From assembly GCF_007655135.1 (NCBI RefSeq), contig NC_045128.1, forward strand, positions 19,066,811-19,130,810: DNA of 64,000 nucleotides. Reading direction: 5' to 3'. The stretch comes from Punica granatum (taxonomy: Eukaryota > Streptophyta > Magnoliopsida > Myrtales > Lythraceae). Shown one piece after another: positions 12,157 through 22,825 of this stretch. The position numbers and the translations under genes were made by a program. The notes under the pieces were generated by a model that saw only the letters and a program-made list of their open reading frames with translations, ran no database searches and was not told the DNA's origin. Position 1 is the first letter of the stretch. The number at the start of each line of letters is the position of its first letter.

Positions 12157-12163
12157 TTATAAG
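12157..12163 (+). promoter_or_regulatory. TATA box of LTR A
   Basis: The motif TTATAAG is followed by a pyrimidine-rich leader with repeated CTCTCTCAAG, as in every other LTR here. Transcription probably starts about 30 bp downstream. Confidence 0.6.
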
Positions 12164-15100
12164 CCCTTTTACCATTAGACTTAATCACTTCTTCAACTCC
12201 ACTCTCTCTCAAGCCAATCTCTCTCAAGAACTCTCTCAAACCTCAGCCCATCCCCTCACTTCCGTCCACCCCTTGCCAAGGCCGAAACCGGCCAAAACCG
12301 CCGGAAAACCACCCGGTATCCCGGTAACCACCCGACCCGACTTAAACCCAAAAATTCTCAAACTTCATAGCCTACATATTTCCTACCCCCTAAGTCCATT
12401 TCCGGACTTGGATTTTCGATTTGAGGTCCCCAAGACCCCGTTTCAGTCGAAATTGCAATCGGGTCCCGAGACCCTCACCGCGCGCACCGAACACTAACGG
12501 CGTGCCATTTCATCCCACGACCTCGGAGAGTCGTGCCATCACATTTAAAGGGTTCCTCACAACCCTCACCCTCCCCCGTGAAGAGGTGGTCACGGTCCGA
12601 GGGCCGACCAACCGTGCACGACCTCCGTTCTACCCATTTTCACTAACCGGGTTTCTGTTTTTTTTTTACCGGAACTTCTCTCGTCGTTTCCGACTTATTC
12701 AGGGTTCGGCACGCTCGGAGCTTTCCACGACCACCTAGATCTACTCCTTAGGAGTCCAACGAGCCCGACCTCGCACCATGCCGTGACCGGAGCTAGCGTC
12801 CCAAGCCTTTCTCCCGTGACTGCTACAGCCGCGCCTTACCCGGGTCACCCACTGTCCGCAACGTCCAGCCGGGTCTAGCGACTCCCACGGCCACTTCCCC
12901 GACTCTTTCCCTCTTGCAACGAGGCTAGGTAACATCCCTTTACAACTTAGAAGAGTTAGGACTTTCTATCTTTACTTGTATGAAGTGTTTATACGTTTTA
13001 AAAGTCGGTATGCATGCAAGATTTCATTTTTCTTTTAGATCCGAACTTGCCATGCATCCTCATGCAACGTACGTGTTCCATCTTGTTATTCTACGTCTAT
13101 ATGATCGTGTAAACATGCATGTATACGTGATGTGGTCCGAATCTAGGGGAATGAAACGGATATAGACTCGAGAGAGCCACGGAACCTCCCGGCCGAACCT
13201 CATAGGGGATGGGCCGTGAGCCTCCTTGGCTCCTTCGAGTCCACAACCGCTTCATTCTCTCGGATTAGACCATCTCCACGTTCGGGAAGGTCCTAACCGT
13301 GGCTAAGAGGTGTCTAACGAAGGGAATGGCTCGGAATCTAGGAGGGAGAGCCCTTAGATGGTTCGGTTATGTCAAAGGGGCTCACGGCCATACCCTTGCG
13401 ATGGGTGATCCGTGAGGCTCCTTGGCCTAACCGAACCCCTAGGGCTCTTCTTTCTCCTTGATGCCGTGTATTTCCCATGTAATATCACTAAGACCACCAT
13501 GAAATAAATTAAGTTCATTCGTTAATTCCATAAATATGACTCGTTGTATGCTTTGTGTGTTTATTCATGTAAACCGTGATCGTGTTAGTCCCGATTTAGG
13601 GAAATATACATTGTTCTCATGTGCGGATTGTTTGATGCATGCAATGATCGGCTAGGAATGACACGAAAGACCCATCGAGACTCGAACCGGGTCAAGGAGT
13701 GTTCGGCCGATCACATTTGGGGATGGCCGAGCCCTCCTTCCACTCCTTGGAGCCTCGTTTGGTCTTTCCGTCCTTCCGAAGACGACCCTTGGAATTGTTT
13801 TTTATCATATTCCCCTTTAATCATATTCTACATGATTATTATTTATTAGGCTTGCTAGATCCGGACGTCGCACGTCGGAACCGTAATTGCAACGAGAATC
13901 AATAATCACTGAAGGATTTCACAAATGGGAAAACGGGATGCGCATCATTCGGTTAACTAAGTCACATGGACTAAATAATCGGGTTAATTGATCCTTAATT
14001 GGTAAAACGCATCGATGATTTACGGAACGGCGTGAATCCCCTTTTCCACTAAAATTCACAATTTCAATATACCGAGATGCGTAACACGAATAGAATTGAT
14101 GTCTAGGGAATACTCACGTGCCGTGACTCGAGTCCGGGCCCAATTTGAGGCGGCCCGAGTCGGGGCACGAGAGTCCTCCTTAGACTCCCTCGTGCAACAC
14201 GATCTCCAATTTGTATACGAACACCACAATTTTATCATCCAAGGGCATAATCGTCATTCCGTGATTCACCGATACCCTAGATTTAGGGAGTTGGAAACAC
14301 CTAGAACTATGAACGAAAAAGGGCAACCCGTTCGGGTACGAGTTTCATTCGTGTGGCCCATTTCGTTCGTCTTCGGTGTTTCCTTCTTCCTATTGTAGAT
14401 TCAGTGGGGATCATTTTATTTCAGTTACAAAACACGAACAACCGGATTAATCGTGCATTTGGCCTAATCAAACACTAGATAATGAATAGGGGGAATGGTA
14501 GATTCCAATCTAGAGTCAAAACACGAGTTTGGCTAATTCGGTGAAACCACAGTGACACTTAACTAAATAAGAGTCATAAAACAAACACACATATGTAATT
14601 GGCTTAGAACCTTATCCTAGCCCGCCCTCTATGTTTGCCTAGGTTAGATGCATTGTTTGCCAATCAACCACGGGTAATAACTGATTAAGTCACGTACATT
14701 CGACTTAATACACCACTTGTCTGTATTCACCGACAATTGTCAGTTGTTGTTTGTAACGTGTCAGTTATATCAGTTTTCTTCTGTTTTGTTCTTACTTTTG
14801 ATGATTTATCGCGATTCGGGCCCGAGCCCATAGGCTACGTGTTACACGGGGTCCAATGCCCCAAACTACCGAACACGAGGTCCAACGCCTCCTAATTCAC
14901 CGAGCGCGTGCAACCCGAGTGCGGAATGGGATCTAGCCTCGATTCACTGTGACACTCCGAATGCGGCCTATGTGGAAGGCGGATTTGGATCGAGCGTGTG
15001 AAACGGGTTTAGATATCACCCGGGAGCTCGATCGGCCCATCGGACACAGTGGGAACCGACCGGTTCTCCCAAAGACCGTTGGATCGATCGGACCCGACCC

Positions 15101-15552
15101 CCGGCTCCTTGAGCCCGCGTTGCCTTAATTTGTTTATCGGCTATTCAAAATACTCGGTGAGCCGGAGCGGAATATTGGCCCAATGCAAACCGATCGGGAT
15201 CCATTTACTTATTCAGTTGCATTTTGTAATTATACGAGGGAACATTGTGAGGATTCTATTTGTATGTCCATTTACTTGTAAGGATCCCCGATCGGTGAGC
15301 GAGAGGTCTGAGTGCCGGATTGGTCAAGTTGGTCTATCGCCACCAAAGGGTGAGTAAGCTCGAATAATCATGGTCTTGGTTCGCGCAGGGAATCGACCGT
15401 CACGGTTCGAAGAACTGTAACGCTAAGATAGCGAACCGATTCCTTGACTCACAAGCCTACTCATCTTTCGGATTCTTGGCCCAACTCAATCAATTCATCT
15501 ATTTTACGGTGTCAAAACGGGCTAGTCAAGTGCGACCCTAAATCACGCGGTG

Positions 15553-15619
15553 AATAAACAAAATGGCAAGCCTAGCAAGCTAGAGTACCGAAAGGGCGTG
15601 CGGGATATAGGCCCGCACG
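15553..15619 (+). terminator. Candidate poly(A) signal and hairpin, LTR A
   Basis: AATAAA at 15553-15558 is followed 39 bp later by a perfect stem CGTGCGGG (15597-15604) and CCCGCACG (15612-15619) around the loop ATATAGG. Both parts are conserved in all LTRs of the window. Confidence 0.45.
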
Positions 15620-15863
15620 TAATAGAACCCCCGAATTCGGAACTTTCGGTTCCGTACGACCATTGCCTTAGCATTTAGGTGTACCCCGTACCCCTAGACC
15701 CGGGTAACTTGCCGGCCCTCGACCCTCGGGTCGTAAAATGGCAAGTGGCGACTCCTTCTCATATGCGTCCGTCGCGCATCCCCGGGAAGGTGGACACTCC
15801 CAAGCCGTGTTTGCTTAGGCGCGCGCATGCGTGCCCCGACGAGATTAAATTCGGGTGCGCACA

Positions 15864-17168
15864 CCGACACACTTCTTACCTGAGGCCGACGCCGAACAGG
15901 AGCGTAGGTTGAAGCGAATGGAGGAAACGATACGGGCCCTGCAAGCGAACGATGTTCGTCCCGACGCCCGCTATGGCGACTGTAGCCTATTCCCGGGTAT
16001 GCGCCTACCCCCGAAGTTCAAGGTTCCAGAGTTCAAGACTTATAAAGGTATGACGGATCCACGCCACCACCTCCGCCATTACCGAGGGAAGATGCTGTAG
16101 TATTGGGAATACGAGGAATTTGTCATCCACTCCTTCCAGGATAGCCTGTCGGGATCGGCCCTCGATTGGTTTATGTCACTGAAGGCTGAGGACATCCTGA
16201 CGTGGGAGGATCTCTCCCGGAAGTTCACCGACCAATACCGATATTGCGCGGAGACGCCTCCTACTCTTCTAGAGTTGAGCACGAAAGAAATGGCGCGGGG
16301 CCAAAAGTTCGAGGAGTATGCCGCCAAGTGGCGTGCCCAAGCCGCAAAGCACATTCCCCCGATCAGCGAGGCGCAGCAGATCCAGTTGTTCCACTCCACG
16401 CTGAGAGGAGTGTACTATTCACACTTGTTGGCGCACACTTCATCGTTTTCCGACCTCATCGAGGTTGGGAAAAAGCTGGATTTGGGAATCAAACTAGGAA
16501 GAATGGAGGACCCCGCCAACAAAGGAGAGGAATCATCAAAGAAGGCTCCCGCGGCGTCGTCGTCGTCCAGCGGAAGGAGAGCGAAAGAGGTTTCCGTCAA
16601 CGCCGTCAATACGGCGCACCAGGCGTCACAACAATATTCGGTGAATCTCACGACCACACCGACCACCGTTCCTGCTTACTTTCCCCCGCCTCCACAACAC
16701 CAACTTCAGTCGATCTACTATTCAGCCCCACCGGTCCCGCCGCCGGCGACCTCACGGTCATACGACCACTTTACGCCTGCCCCCGCTCAACCCTCTCAAC
16801 CCAGGCCCCCGGTATCGAGAACTCCTCCGCCGGCGCAACAGAACCCCGCTTCGCAGGGTCAACAGGCCGGCGGCGCACCGAGCCGACCCCGTAAGCAATA
16901 CTCGCCGCTGCCTGCTCCTCTCTCTCACATATATCGGAAACTCTTGGCGAGAGATCAAATTCAACCGATATCCCCGGGTCCGAACTTCGACCCGTCCGTC
17001 CAGGACCAATCTAAACGCTGCGAATACCATCAGGGCGCACTGGGGCACACTCTCGACAATTGTTGGAGGTTGAGGGACGAAATTCAGAGGAGGATCGACA
17101 GGAACCGACTCACCTTCAACGCCGTCAAACCTCCAAACGTGCAGGCCAACCCCCTTCCCGGACCATAG
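15864..17168 (+). pseudogene. gag: Gag of element B, 5'-truncated and broken
   Basis: This codes for the retrotransposon Gag capsid region (similar to the Retrotrans_gag family), which packages element RNA in cytoplasmic particles. Visible parts are a charged stretch near 15890-15945, the core starting LPPKFKVPEFKTYKG at about 16009, a proline/glutamine-rich linker (about 16670-16890) and a Cys/His knuckle-like motif CEYHQGALGHTLDNC at about 17020. The N-terminus is missing because LTR A is inserted here; a stop lies in frame at 15846, inside that LTR. A stop at 16098-16100 reads TAG after CTG and probably arose from CAG. The frame closes at 17168, and one extra base near 17160 appears to shift the downstream protease out of frame. 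It cannot make intact Gag. Confidence 0.88.
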
Positions 17169-18761
17169 GCCGAACTCGGGACCATCCATCAACATGATCT
17201 CTGTGTGCGTTTCGGAGAGAGACGAAGAAGCGCAGGAGAACCCCCCTCCCTTTGTAATCAATTACACGCCCGAGGAACTCACGGTCGGGTTCACGGGACA
17301 CGTGGCCTCACCGGCCCCATTCGTCGTTGACGTCCCCGCTCGGGAACCGTATTCAGACAGCAAGGTCCCCTGGACCTACGAAGGAAGCATCGGGAGCGTT
17401 GAGCAACAATTCAGTGTCATGGGGTTGACACGCTCAGGACGGGTATATGAGAACCCGACGACCAAGGACAAAGGGAAGGCACCCGCTGTTGGAGACGGGG
17501 CGACTCCCGAAAGATCACCCTTCCCGTCCAAGAAGGTGACCGAGGAGGAAGCCGAAGCTTTCATGAAGGTCGTGAAGGCGAGCGAATACAAGGTGGTCGA
17601 GCAAATGGCCAAATCCCCGGCCCACATCTCATTGCTTGCCCTCCTCCTCGGCTCGGAACCTCACCGAGAGGCCCTCCTTCGGGTACTGACCACGGCACAA
17701 GTGCCGAAGGAAACGCCCCCTAACAGGATAGAGAAGACGATCGGGTCCATCTTCTCCAACACTATCTCGTTCTCAGACGACGAGCTCCCGTCCGAGGGTT
17801 GGTCACATTCACGGGCGTTGCACATCGTCTGCAAGTGCAACAATTACATCATCGGCCGGGTCATGATTGATAACGGGTCCGCCCTCAACGTTTGCCCGAT
17901 GACCACCCTGAAACAGATGAATGTGGATCTTAATCGGGTCCGCCCAAGCAAAACAGCGGTCCGAGCCTTCGATGGCTCTCGCAGGGAGGTGAACGGGGAG
18001 ATCGACCTCCTCATAGACGTTGGCCCGTGCTCGTTCAGCATCACGTTTTAGGTGCTCGACATCCCGAACGCGTTCAGCCTGCTGCTCGGGAGGCCTTGGA
18101 TCCACTCGGCCGGCGCCGTCCCCTCTTCTCTGCACCAACGGCTAAAGTTCATCGTCGAAGAAAAGCTCATCACGGTGAAAGGAGAGGAGGATTACGCCGT
18201 CTACAAGGAGACGGCGGTGCCCTACATCAGCATTGGGGACGATGAAAACCTCCCGTTCCACTCATTCGAAACCATCTCCGTCATCCGAGACTACGGAGAG
18301 AGTGGACCATCTCCCGCCGACCGCATGATAGGGAAAGTTCTCCTGCGCAACAATTATATTCCCGGCACCGGCCTTGGGGCACGTGGACAAGGGATTAACC
18401 GCCCCATTGAGATCGAGGAGTACAAACACAGGAGGGGACTCGGCTTTCGCCCCTCCTGTCATGAGATCATCGAGGCCCGCAAGGGCAACCATCTTCATCG
18501 CCTCGCCGCATACTACGGGAGGCTCAACAGGGGCACTTCAGTCCCCCCACTATCTCATTTCTTCCCCGGGCCTTCACGCGTCATAGGAGGCACCCTTGAC
18601 GGCCCTTCCTCAGACTCCGACGACACTTCTGCCACTCCGTCAGCCGTGTACGCCGTCATCGAGGAGATTCCTTCAGGGGTTCACATTCGCTTGGCGCAGG
18701 AAAATGAGGAGCTGGACAACTGGACCTCAGTCCCGCGCTACTCGGCTGTGATTGCCGATGT
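17161..18761 (+). pseudogene. Protease region with G-patch-like segment, element B
   Basis: This is the part of the polyprotein that cleaves Gag-Pol. The aspartic-protease motif IDNGSALNV has its catalytic Asp codon at 17869-17871, and LLGRPW follows at about 18088, both as in Tat-lineage proteases. Downstream, NNYIPGTGLGARGQG (18349-18393) and a later GLGF resemble a G-patch. An in-frame TAG at 18049-18051 lies just before VLDIPNAF, where related elements have Gln, so it is probably a CAG-to-TAG change. The region is one base out of phase with gag because of a single-base insertion near 17160. The open frame ends in TAA at 18763, which lies inside a candidate splice donor. Confidence 0.85.
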
Positions 18762-18974
18762 GTAAGGCTTATCTATGTATAAGATGTTCCCCGCGTGTCG
18801 GCATAGCCATGCGCCACACGACGGGAGAGGGGTTTCTATTATTGCTTCTTGATTCACAACATCAATGAAATCTCTCACGCATTTTTTTTGAATTCTCTTA
18901 CATTCTTTCTCCCTCTCCTATTCTCTATTTCGCAGCATTATAAATTTTCTAAGACGATTCTCTCGAATTTCCAG
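18762..18974 (+). other. Candidate intron between protease and RT
   Basis: A GTAAGG donor at 18762-18767 overlaps the protease stop codon. The sequence then becomes T-rich (long pyrimidine runs 18880-18930) and ends in TTTCCAG at 18974; TTTCGCAG at 18935 is an alternative acceptor. The 213-bp segment is a multiple of three. Either acceptor keeps the RT frame in phase and removes the stop. Ogre elements are known to have an intron at this position. No transcript evidence is available here. Confidence 0.6.
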
Positions 18975-20498
18975 GCTCTACTCGAATCCAAATCCTCGAC
19001 GCTTCGATACGAACCTATCTCGAGAGCAACTCGATGAGCCTCAACCCGTATACTTTGGGGAAGGGCTCCCCGAGGATAGTCAAGTGCCCGAGATAGAAGA
19101 GAGTTTGCGTCGCCTCGAAGATCATCAAATCACCTCGGTTGAGCCAACGGAAGAGATCAACGTGGGCACTGAAGAAGAGCCCCGCACAGTGAAGATTGGG
19201 ACAACTCTCGACCCCACGCAGCGAACTCGGATGATCGACTTCCTGAAGGAATATCAAGAGGATTTTGCCTGGTCTTACGCCGACATGCCCGGCCTAGACC
19301 CCTCAATAGTTGAGCATTTTCTCCCACTCGACACCGAGAAATTCCCGCCCAAGCGGCAATAGTTACGACGGCAACGGGCTAGCCTTCTCCTCCGCATCAA
19401 GGAGGAAGTCGTCAAACAGATCAACGCAGGGTTCCTAGAGGTCTGCAATTACTCCGAATGGGTGGCGAACATTGTGCCGGTGGAAAAGAAGGATGGAAGG
19501 GTCCGAGTCTGCGTCGACTACCGAGATCTCAATAAGGCCAGCCCTAAAGACAACTTCCCCTTGCCGCACATCGACGTCCTAGTCGACAATACGGCGCGCC
19601 ATGCTCAGTTCTCTTTCATGGACGGCTTCTCCGGGTACAATCAGATCCGGATGGCCGAGAAGGACAAACTAAAGACGACGTTCACTACGATGTGGGGAAC
19701 CTTTTGCTACCGCGTTATGCCTTTCGGCCTCAAGAATGCGGGGGCAACTTATCAGAGGGCCATGGTCACACTATTCCACGACATGATGCACAAGGAAGTT
19801 GATGTGTATGTCGACGACATGATCACCAAGTCCAAAGAAGGGGAAGATCACCTCGTTAACCTGAAACGCCTTTTCGACCGCCTAAAGGAATATAAACTCC
19901 GGCTCAATCCGACAAAGTGCACGTTCGGCGCCCGATTAGGAAAATTACTGGGATTCGTGGTCAGTAAGCGCGGTATCGAGGTAGATCCGGATAAAGTCAA
20001 AGCAATCAAAGAGCTTCCCCCGCAGTCGACGGTCCGAGAGGTGCGCGGCTTCTTGGGGCGACTGAATTACATTGCACGCTTCATTGTGAACCTAACGGAT
20101 AAGTGCCAACCGCTCTTTCGCTTGCTCCGCAAAAATGCAGCGATGGAGTGGGACCACGAGTACCAAAAGGCTTTTGACACCATCAAGGCCTACCTAATTC
20201 AGCCGCCGATATTGGTACCACCCGTGTCGAGCCGGCCCCTCATTTTGTACCTCACGGTGCGCCGACAGTCCTTAGGGTGCATGCTGGGGCAAGAAGACGA
20301 GTCAATGCGCACGGAGAGGGTGATATACTACTTGAGCCGGAAGTTCACCGGAGGGGAATCCAATTACCCGGAGATCGAAAAGATGTGTTGCGCGTTGGTG
20401 TGGGTCATGCAAAGGCTCCGACAGTACACGCTCTACCACACAATTCGCTTATTGTCAAAAGTGGACCCCTTACGGTATTTGCTTGATAGCCCCCATCC
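18975..20498 (+). pseudogene. Reverse transcriptase and gypsy RNase H, element B
   Basis: This region copies element RNA into DNA. An N-terminal connector (18990-19359) leads into a Ty3/gypsy RT with VCVDYRDLNKASPKDNFPLP near 19508, FSFMDGFSGYNQI near 19610, MPFGLKNAGATYQRAM near 19720 and the catalytic YVDD at 19807-19818. A degenerate gypsy-type RNase H follows from about 20230 (LGCMLGQED, YYLSRKFTGGESNYPEIEK). It is broken twice. TAG at 19360-19362 lies between connector and RT. One base is missing near 20491, shown by comparison with 29638-29652 in element C, which throws the last codons out of frame with the next domain. Confidence 0.9.
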
Positions 20499-22415
20499 AT
20501 GAGGAACATCGCAAAATGGCGTTGTCAGTTGACAGAATACGACATAGAGTACATAACCCGCACAGCTGTTAAGGGGCAAGCAATTGCCGACCATCTAGCA
20601 GAATTCCCGGTCGACGACGACACGCCGATCAACACGGACTTCCCGGACGAGGGAATCCTTCAGGTGGATGAAGAGAAAAAGGAACCAACGTGGAAGATGT
20701 ACTTTGACGGCGCCGTCAATTCCGTGGGGTCAGGTATCGGCGCAGTACTAATATCCCCGGAAGGGCATTATTACCCGGTAGCGGCAAAGATCGATTTCCC
20801 GTGCACCAACAATGTGGCCGAGTATGAAGCATGTATCCTTGGCCTGGAAGCGGCGATCGATTTCAAGGTAAAAGAGCTCGAAGTGTTCGACGACTCTATG
20901 CTCACTATCTTCCAGACACTGGGGCAATGGAAGACGAAGGACGCGAAGCTAGTGCCATATCACGAGTACCTCGAGAAGCTAGCCGAGAACTTCGAGGACG
21001 TCTCGTTCACCTATACCCCGCGCATGACAAATCAATTCGCGGATGCACTTGCAACGCTCGCCTCCATGGTGAGCATCACGAGGGAAAACCTTGTCGAACC
21101 CCTCGAGATCGAGATAGCCGAAAGACCGGCATATTGCAACGCGATTGAAGCATCCGAGGCAAAGCCGTGGTACGAAGACATCAAGAACCTTCTGCAAACC
21201 GGCCAATACCCCCCATTCGCCGATCGCCGCGACCGGAAGACCCTCAGACGTCTCGCGATACATTATTTCTTGAGCGGCGAGATACTCTACCGCCGTTCCT
21301 TCGACTCCACACTCCTCCGGTGCATCGACGAACACGAATCACGACGTCTCATGGAGGAGGTGCACGGGGGAAACTGCGGACCCCGCATGAACGGTCTCAT
21401 GCTCGCGAAGAAGATCATGCGCCTGGGCTATTATTGGTCCACCATGGAGACAGACTGCGTGAAGCACGTCAGACACTGCCACCGATGTCAAGTCTACGCC
21501 GACCTGATCAAAGCGCCCCCTAACGAATTGCGCCCCATGACAGCACCATGGCCTTTTTCGATGTGGGGGATGGATATGATCGGCCCGATCAACCCCAAAG
21601 CATCTAACGGGGATATGTTCATTTTGGTGGCGATCGATTATTTCACCAAATGGATCGAGGCCATCACTCTTGCGTCAGTCACCGCAAAGGCCGTCGCCCG
21701 CTTTCTCAGACGTGACGTCATCTCCCGGTATGGAGTCCCCGCCACGATCATCACGGACAACGCCAAGAACCTGAACAACAAGGTTATCGATGAGCTCTGT
21801 GCACAATTCAAAATCCGACACCGCAACTCCACCCCATACCGTCCCCAAATGAACGGCGCGGTGGAAGCGGCAAATAAGAATATTAAAAAGATCATCGAGA
21901 AAATGACGGTGAACTACAAGTATTGGCACGAGATGCTCCCCTATGCACTTCTGGCGTACCGGACATCAATACGGACTTCAACCGGGGCAACCCCGTACTC
22001 CCTAGTCTATGGCATGGAGGCCGTCCTCCCAATCGAAGTGGAGATCCCCTCCATGAGGATCCTCGCCGAGACCGAACTTGCAGAAGCGGAGTGGGCAAAA
22101 CAGCGATACGAGCAACTGAATCTCATCGATGAAAAGAGGCTGAAAGCGCTATGCCACGGACAATGCTACCAGCAAAGAATGGCTCGAGCCTTTAACACAA
22201 GAGTCCGCCACCGCGACTTCAAACCCGGCGACCTCGTTTTGAGGAAAGTCCTACACATCACGCCAGACTCTCGAGGGAAGTTCTCGTACAAATACGACGG
22301 CCCCTTCGTCGTCAAAGAGGTTTTCTCCGGAGGAGCGGTCATCCTGAGCGACATGGACGGCGCTGAAAACGCCCTCCCCGTCAACGATGATGCCATCAAG
22401 AAGTACTATCCGTGA
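20499..22415 (+). CDS. Second RNase H plus integrase, element B (open, 638 codons)
   Basis: This is the intact C-terminal half of Pol. Residues about 64-190 form the extra RNase H typical of the Tat lineage: catalytic positions D70 (MYFDGA), E108 (NNVAEYEA), D132 and D182 (ADALA) are present. Integrase follows with a zinc-finger region (H289, C327, C330) and a DD35E core: D359 (WGMDMIGP), D420 (IITDNAKN) and E456 (NGAVEAA). The expected second zinc-finger histidine is Arg at R296, whereas element C keeps His there. No chromodomain follows. The frame was probably continuous with RT before a 1-bp deletion near 20491. The first ATG is an internal Met, so independent translation is doubtful. Confidence 0.88.
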   Translation: MRNIAKWRCQLTEYDIEYITRTAVKGQAIADHLAEFPVDDDTPINTDFPDEGILQVDEEKKEPTWKMYFDGAVNSVGSGIGAVLISPEGHYYPVAAKIDFPCTNNVAEYEACILGLEAAIDFKVKELEVFDDSMLTIFQTLGQWKTKDAKLVPYHEYLEKLAENFEDVSFTYTPRMTNQFADALATLASMVSITRENLVEPLEIEIAERPAYCNAIEASEAKPWYEDIKNLLQTGQYPPFADRRDRKTLRRLAIHYFLSGEILYRRSFDSTLLRCIDEHESRRLMEEVHGGNCGPRMNGLMLAKKIMRLGYYWSTMETDCVKHVRHCHRCQVYADLIKAPPNELRPMTAPWPFSMWGMDMIGPINPKASNGDMFILVAIDYFTKWIEAITLASVTAKAVARFLRRDVISRYGVPATIITDNAKNLNNKVIDELCAQFKIRHRNSTPYRPQMNGAVEAANKNIKKIIEKMTVNYKYWHEMLPYALLAYRTSIRTSTGATPYSLVYGMEAVLPIEVEIPSMRILAETELAEAEWAKQRYEQLNLIDEKRLKALCHGQCYQQRMARAFNTRVRHRDFKPGDLVLRKVLHITPDSRGKFSYKYDGPFVVKEVFSGGAVILSDMDGAENALPVNDDAIKKYYP

Positions 22416-22550
22416 GCGCCTGTATAATCTTTGTCCATCGGGCTTCGTGCCCGTTCCTATTGTAAGACAATTCTGTTTCTGTAAATGAACATCAACTCCC
22501 ACCATTTGTCCAATATTGAACTCTCTTGAGAGAAAAAAATAAATTTTCCC

Positions 22551-22584
22551 GCTAGGTCGAAAACCTCTTTGAGGCGGCCTAGGC
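22551..22584 (+). other. Post-pol stem-loop 1, element B
   Basis: GCTAGGTCG and CGGCCTAGGC flank an inner hairpin CCTC-TTT-GAGG, and GCAAAAG follows at once. Similar units recur at 22665 and 22795, in C, and inverted in D at 36691-36724. Confidence 0.5.
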
Positions 22585-22664
22585 AAAAGCTAGGGAATGA
22601 GTGGCACGACTTAAAATCCCGCAAAGGGGAGTCGCGGCAAAAGGAGAGCATAAATCATTTCCTC

Positions 22665-22698
22665 GCTAGGTCGAAAACCTCTTTGAGGCGACCTAGGC
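22665..22698 (+). other. Post-pol stem-loop 2, element B
   Basis: This unit has the same architecture as the one at 22551, with outer GCTAGGTCG and CGACCTAGGC and inner CCTC-TTT-GAGG. Here G-to-A restores an exact TCG/CGA pairing in the outer stem. Confidence 0.5.
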
Positions 22699-22794
22699 AA
22701 AAGTTAGAGGACCCGAGGGGTGCGGTCTCACCCGAACGCGGGAACCGCAGCAAAAGGTGAGCATTTATGTGGGAAAGATCAAATAAAACACCCC

Positions 22795-22825
22795 GCTAGG
22801 TCATCATGCATTTTGCAGCCTAGGC
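22795..22825 (+). other. Post-pol stem-loop 3, element B
   Basis: The outer CTAGG/CCTAG stem is kept, but the inner stem has a different sequence, TGCA-TTT-TGCA. GCAAAAG again follows. Confidence 0.45.

Larger units (their letters stand above)
10824..15863 (+). mobile_element. 3' LTR of element A (5040 bp), inserted in B's gag
   Basis: It begins TGTCAGCACCCC after a polypurine tract and ends GGGTGCGCACA, with TG and CA termini. It is nearly the same length as the LTR at 24321-29363 (5043 bp) and aligns with it throughout. No primer-binding site follows; instead gag coding sequence of element B begins, so A was inserted into B. The target duplication is expected to be CCGAC (15864-15868), with its partner left of A and outside the window. 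TATA box at 12157, AATAAA at 15553 and a hairpin at 15597 are conserved. Open frames on either strand, including a 206-codon antisense one at 11102-11722, are not kept intact in the other LTRs. Confidence 0.9.
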
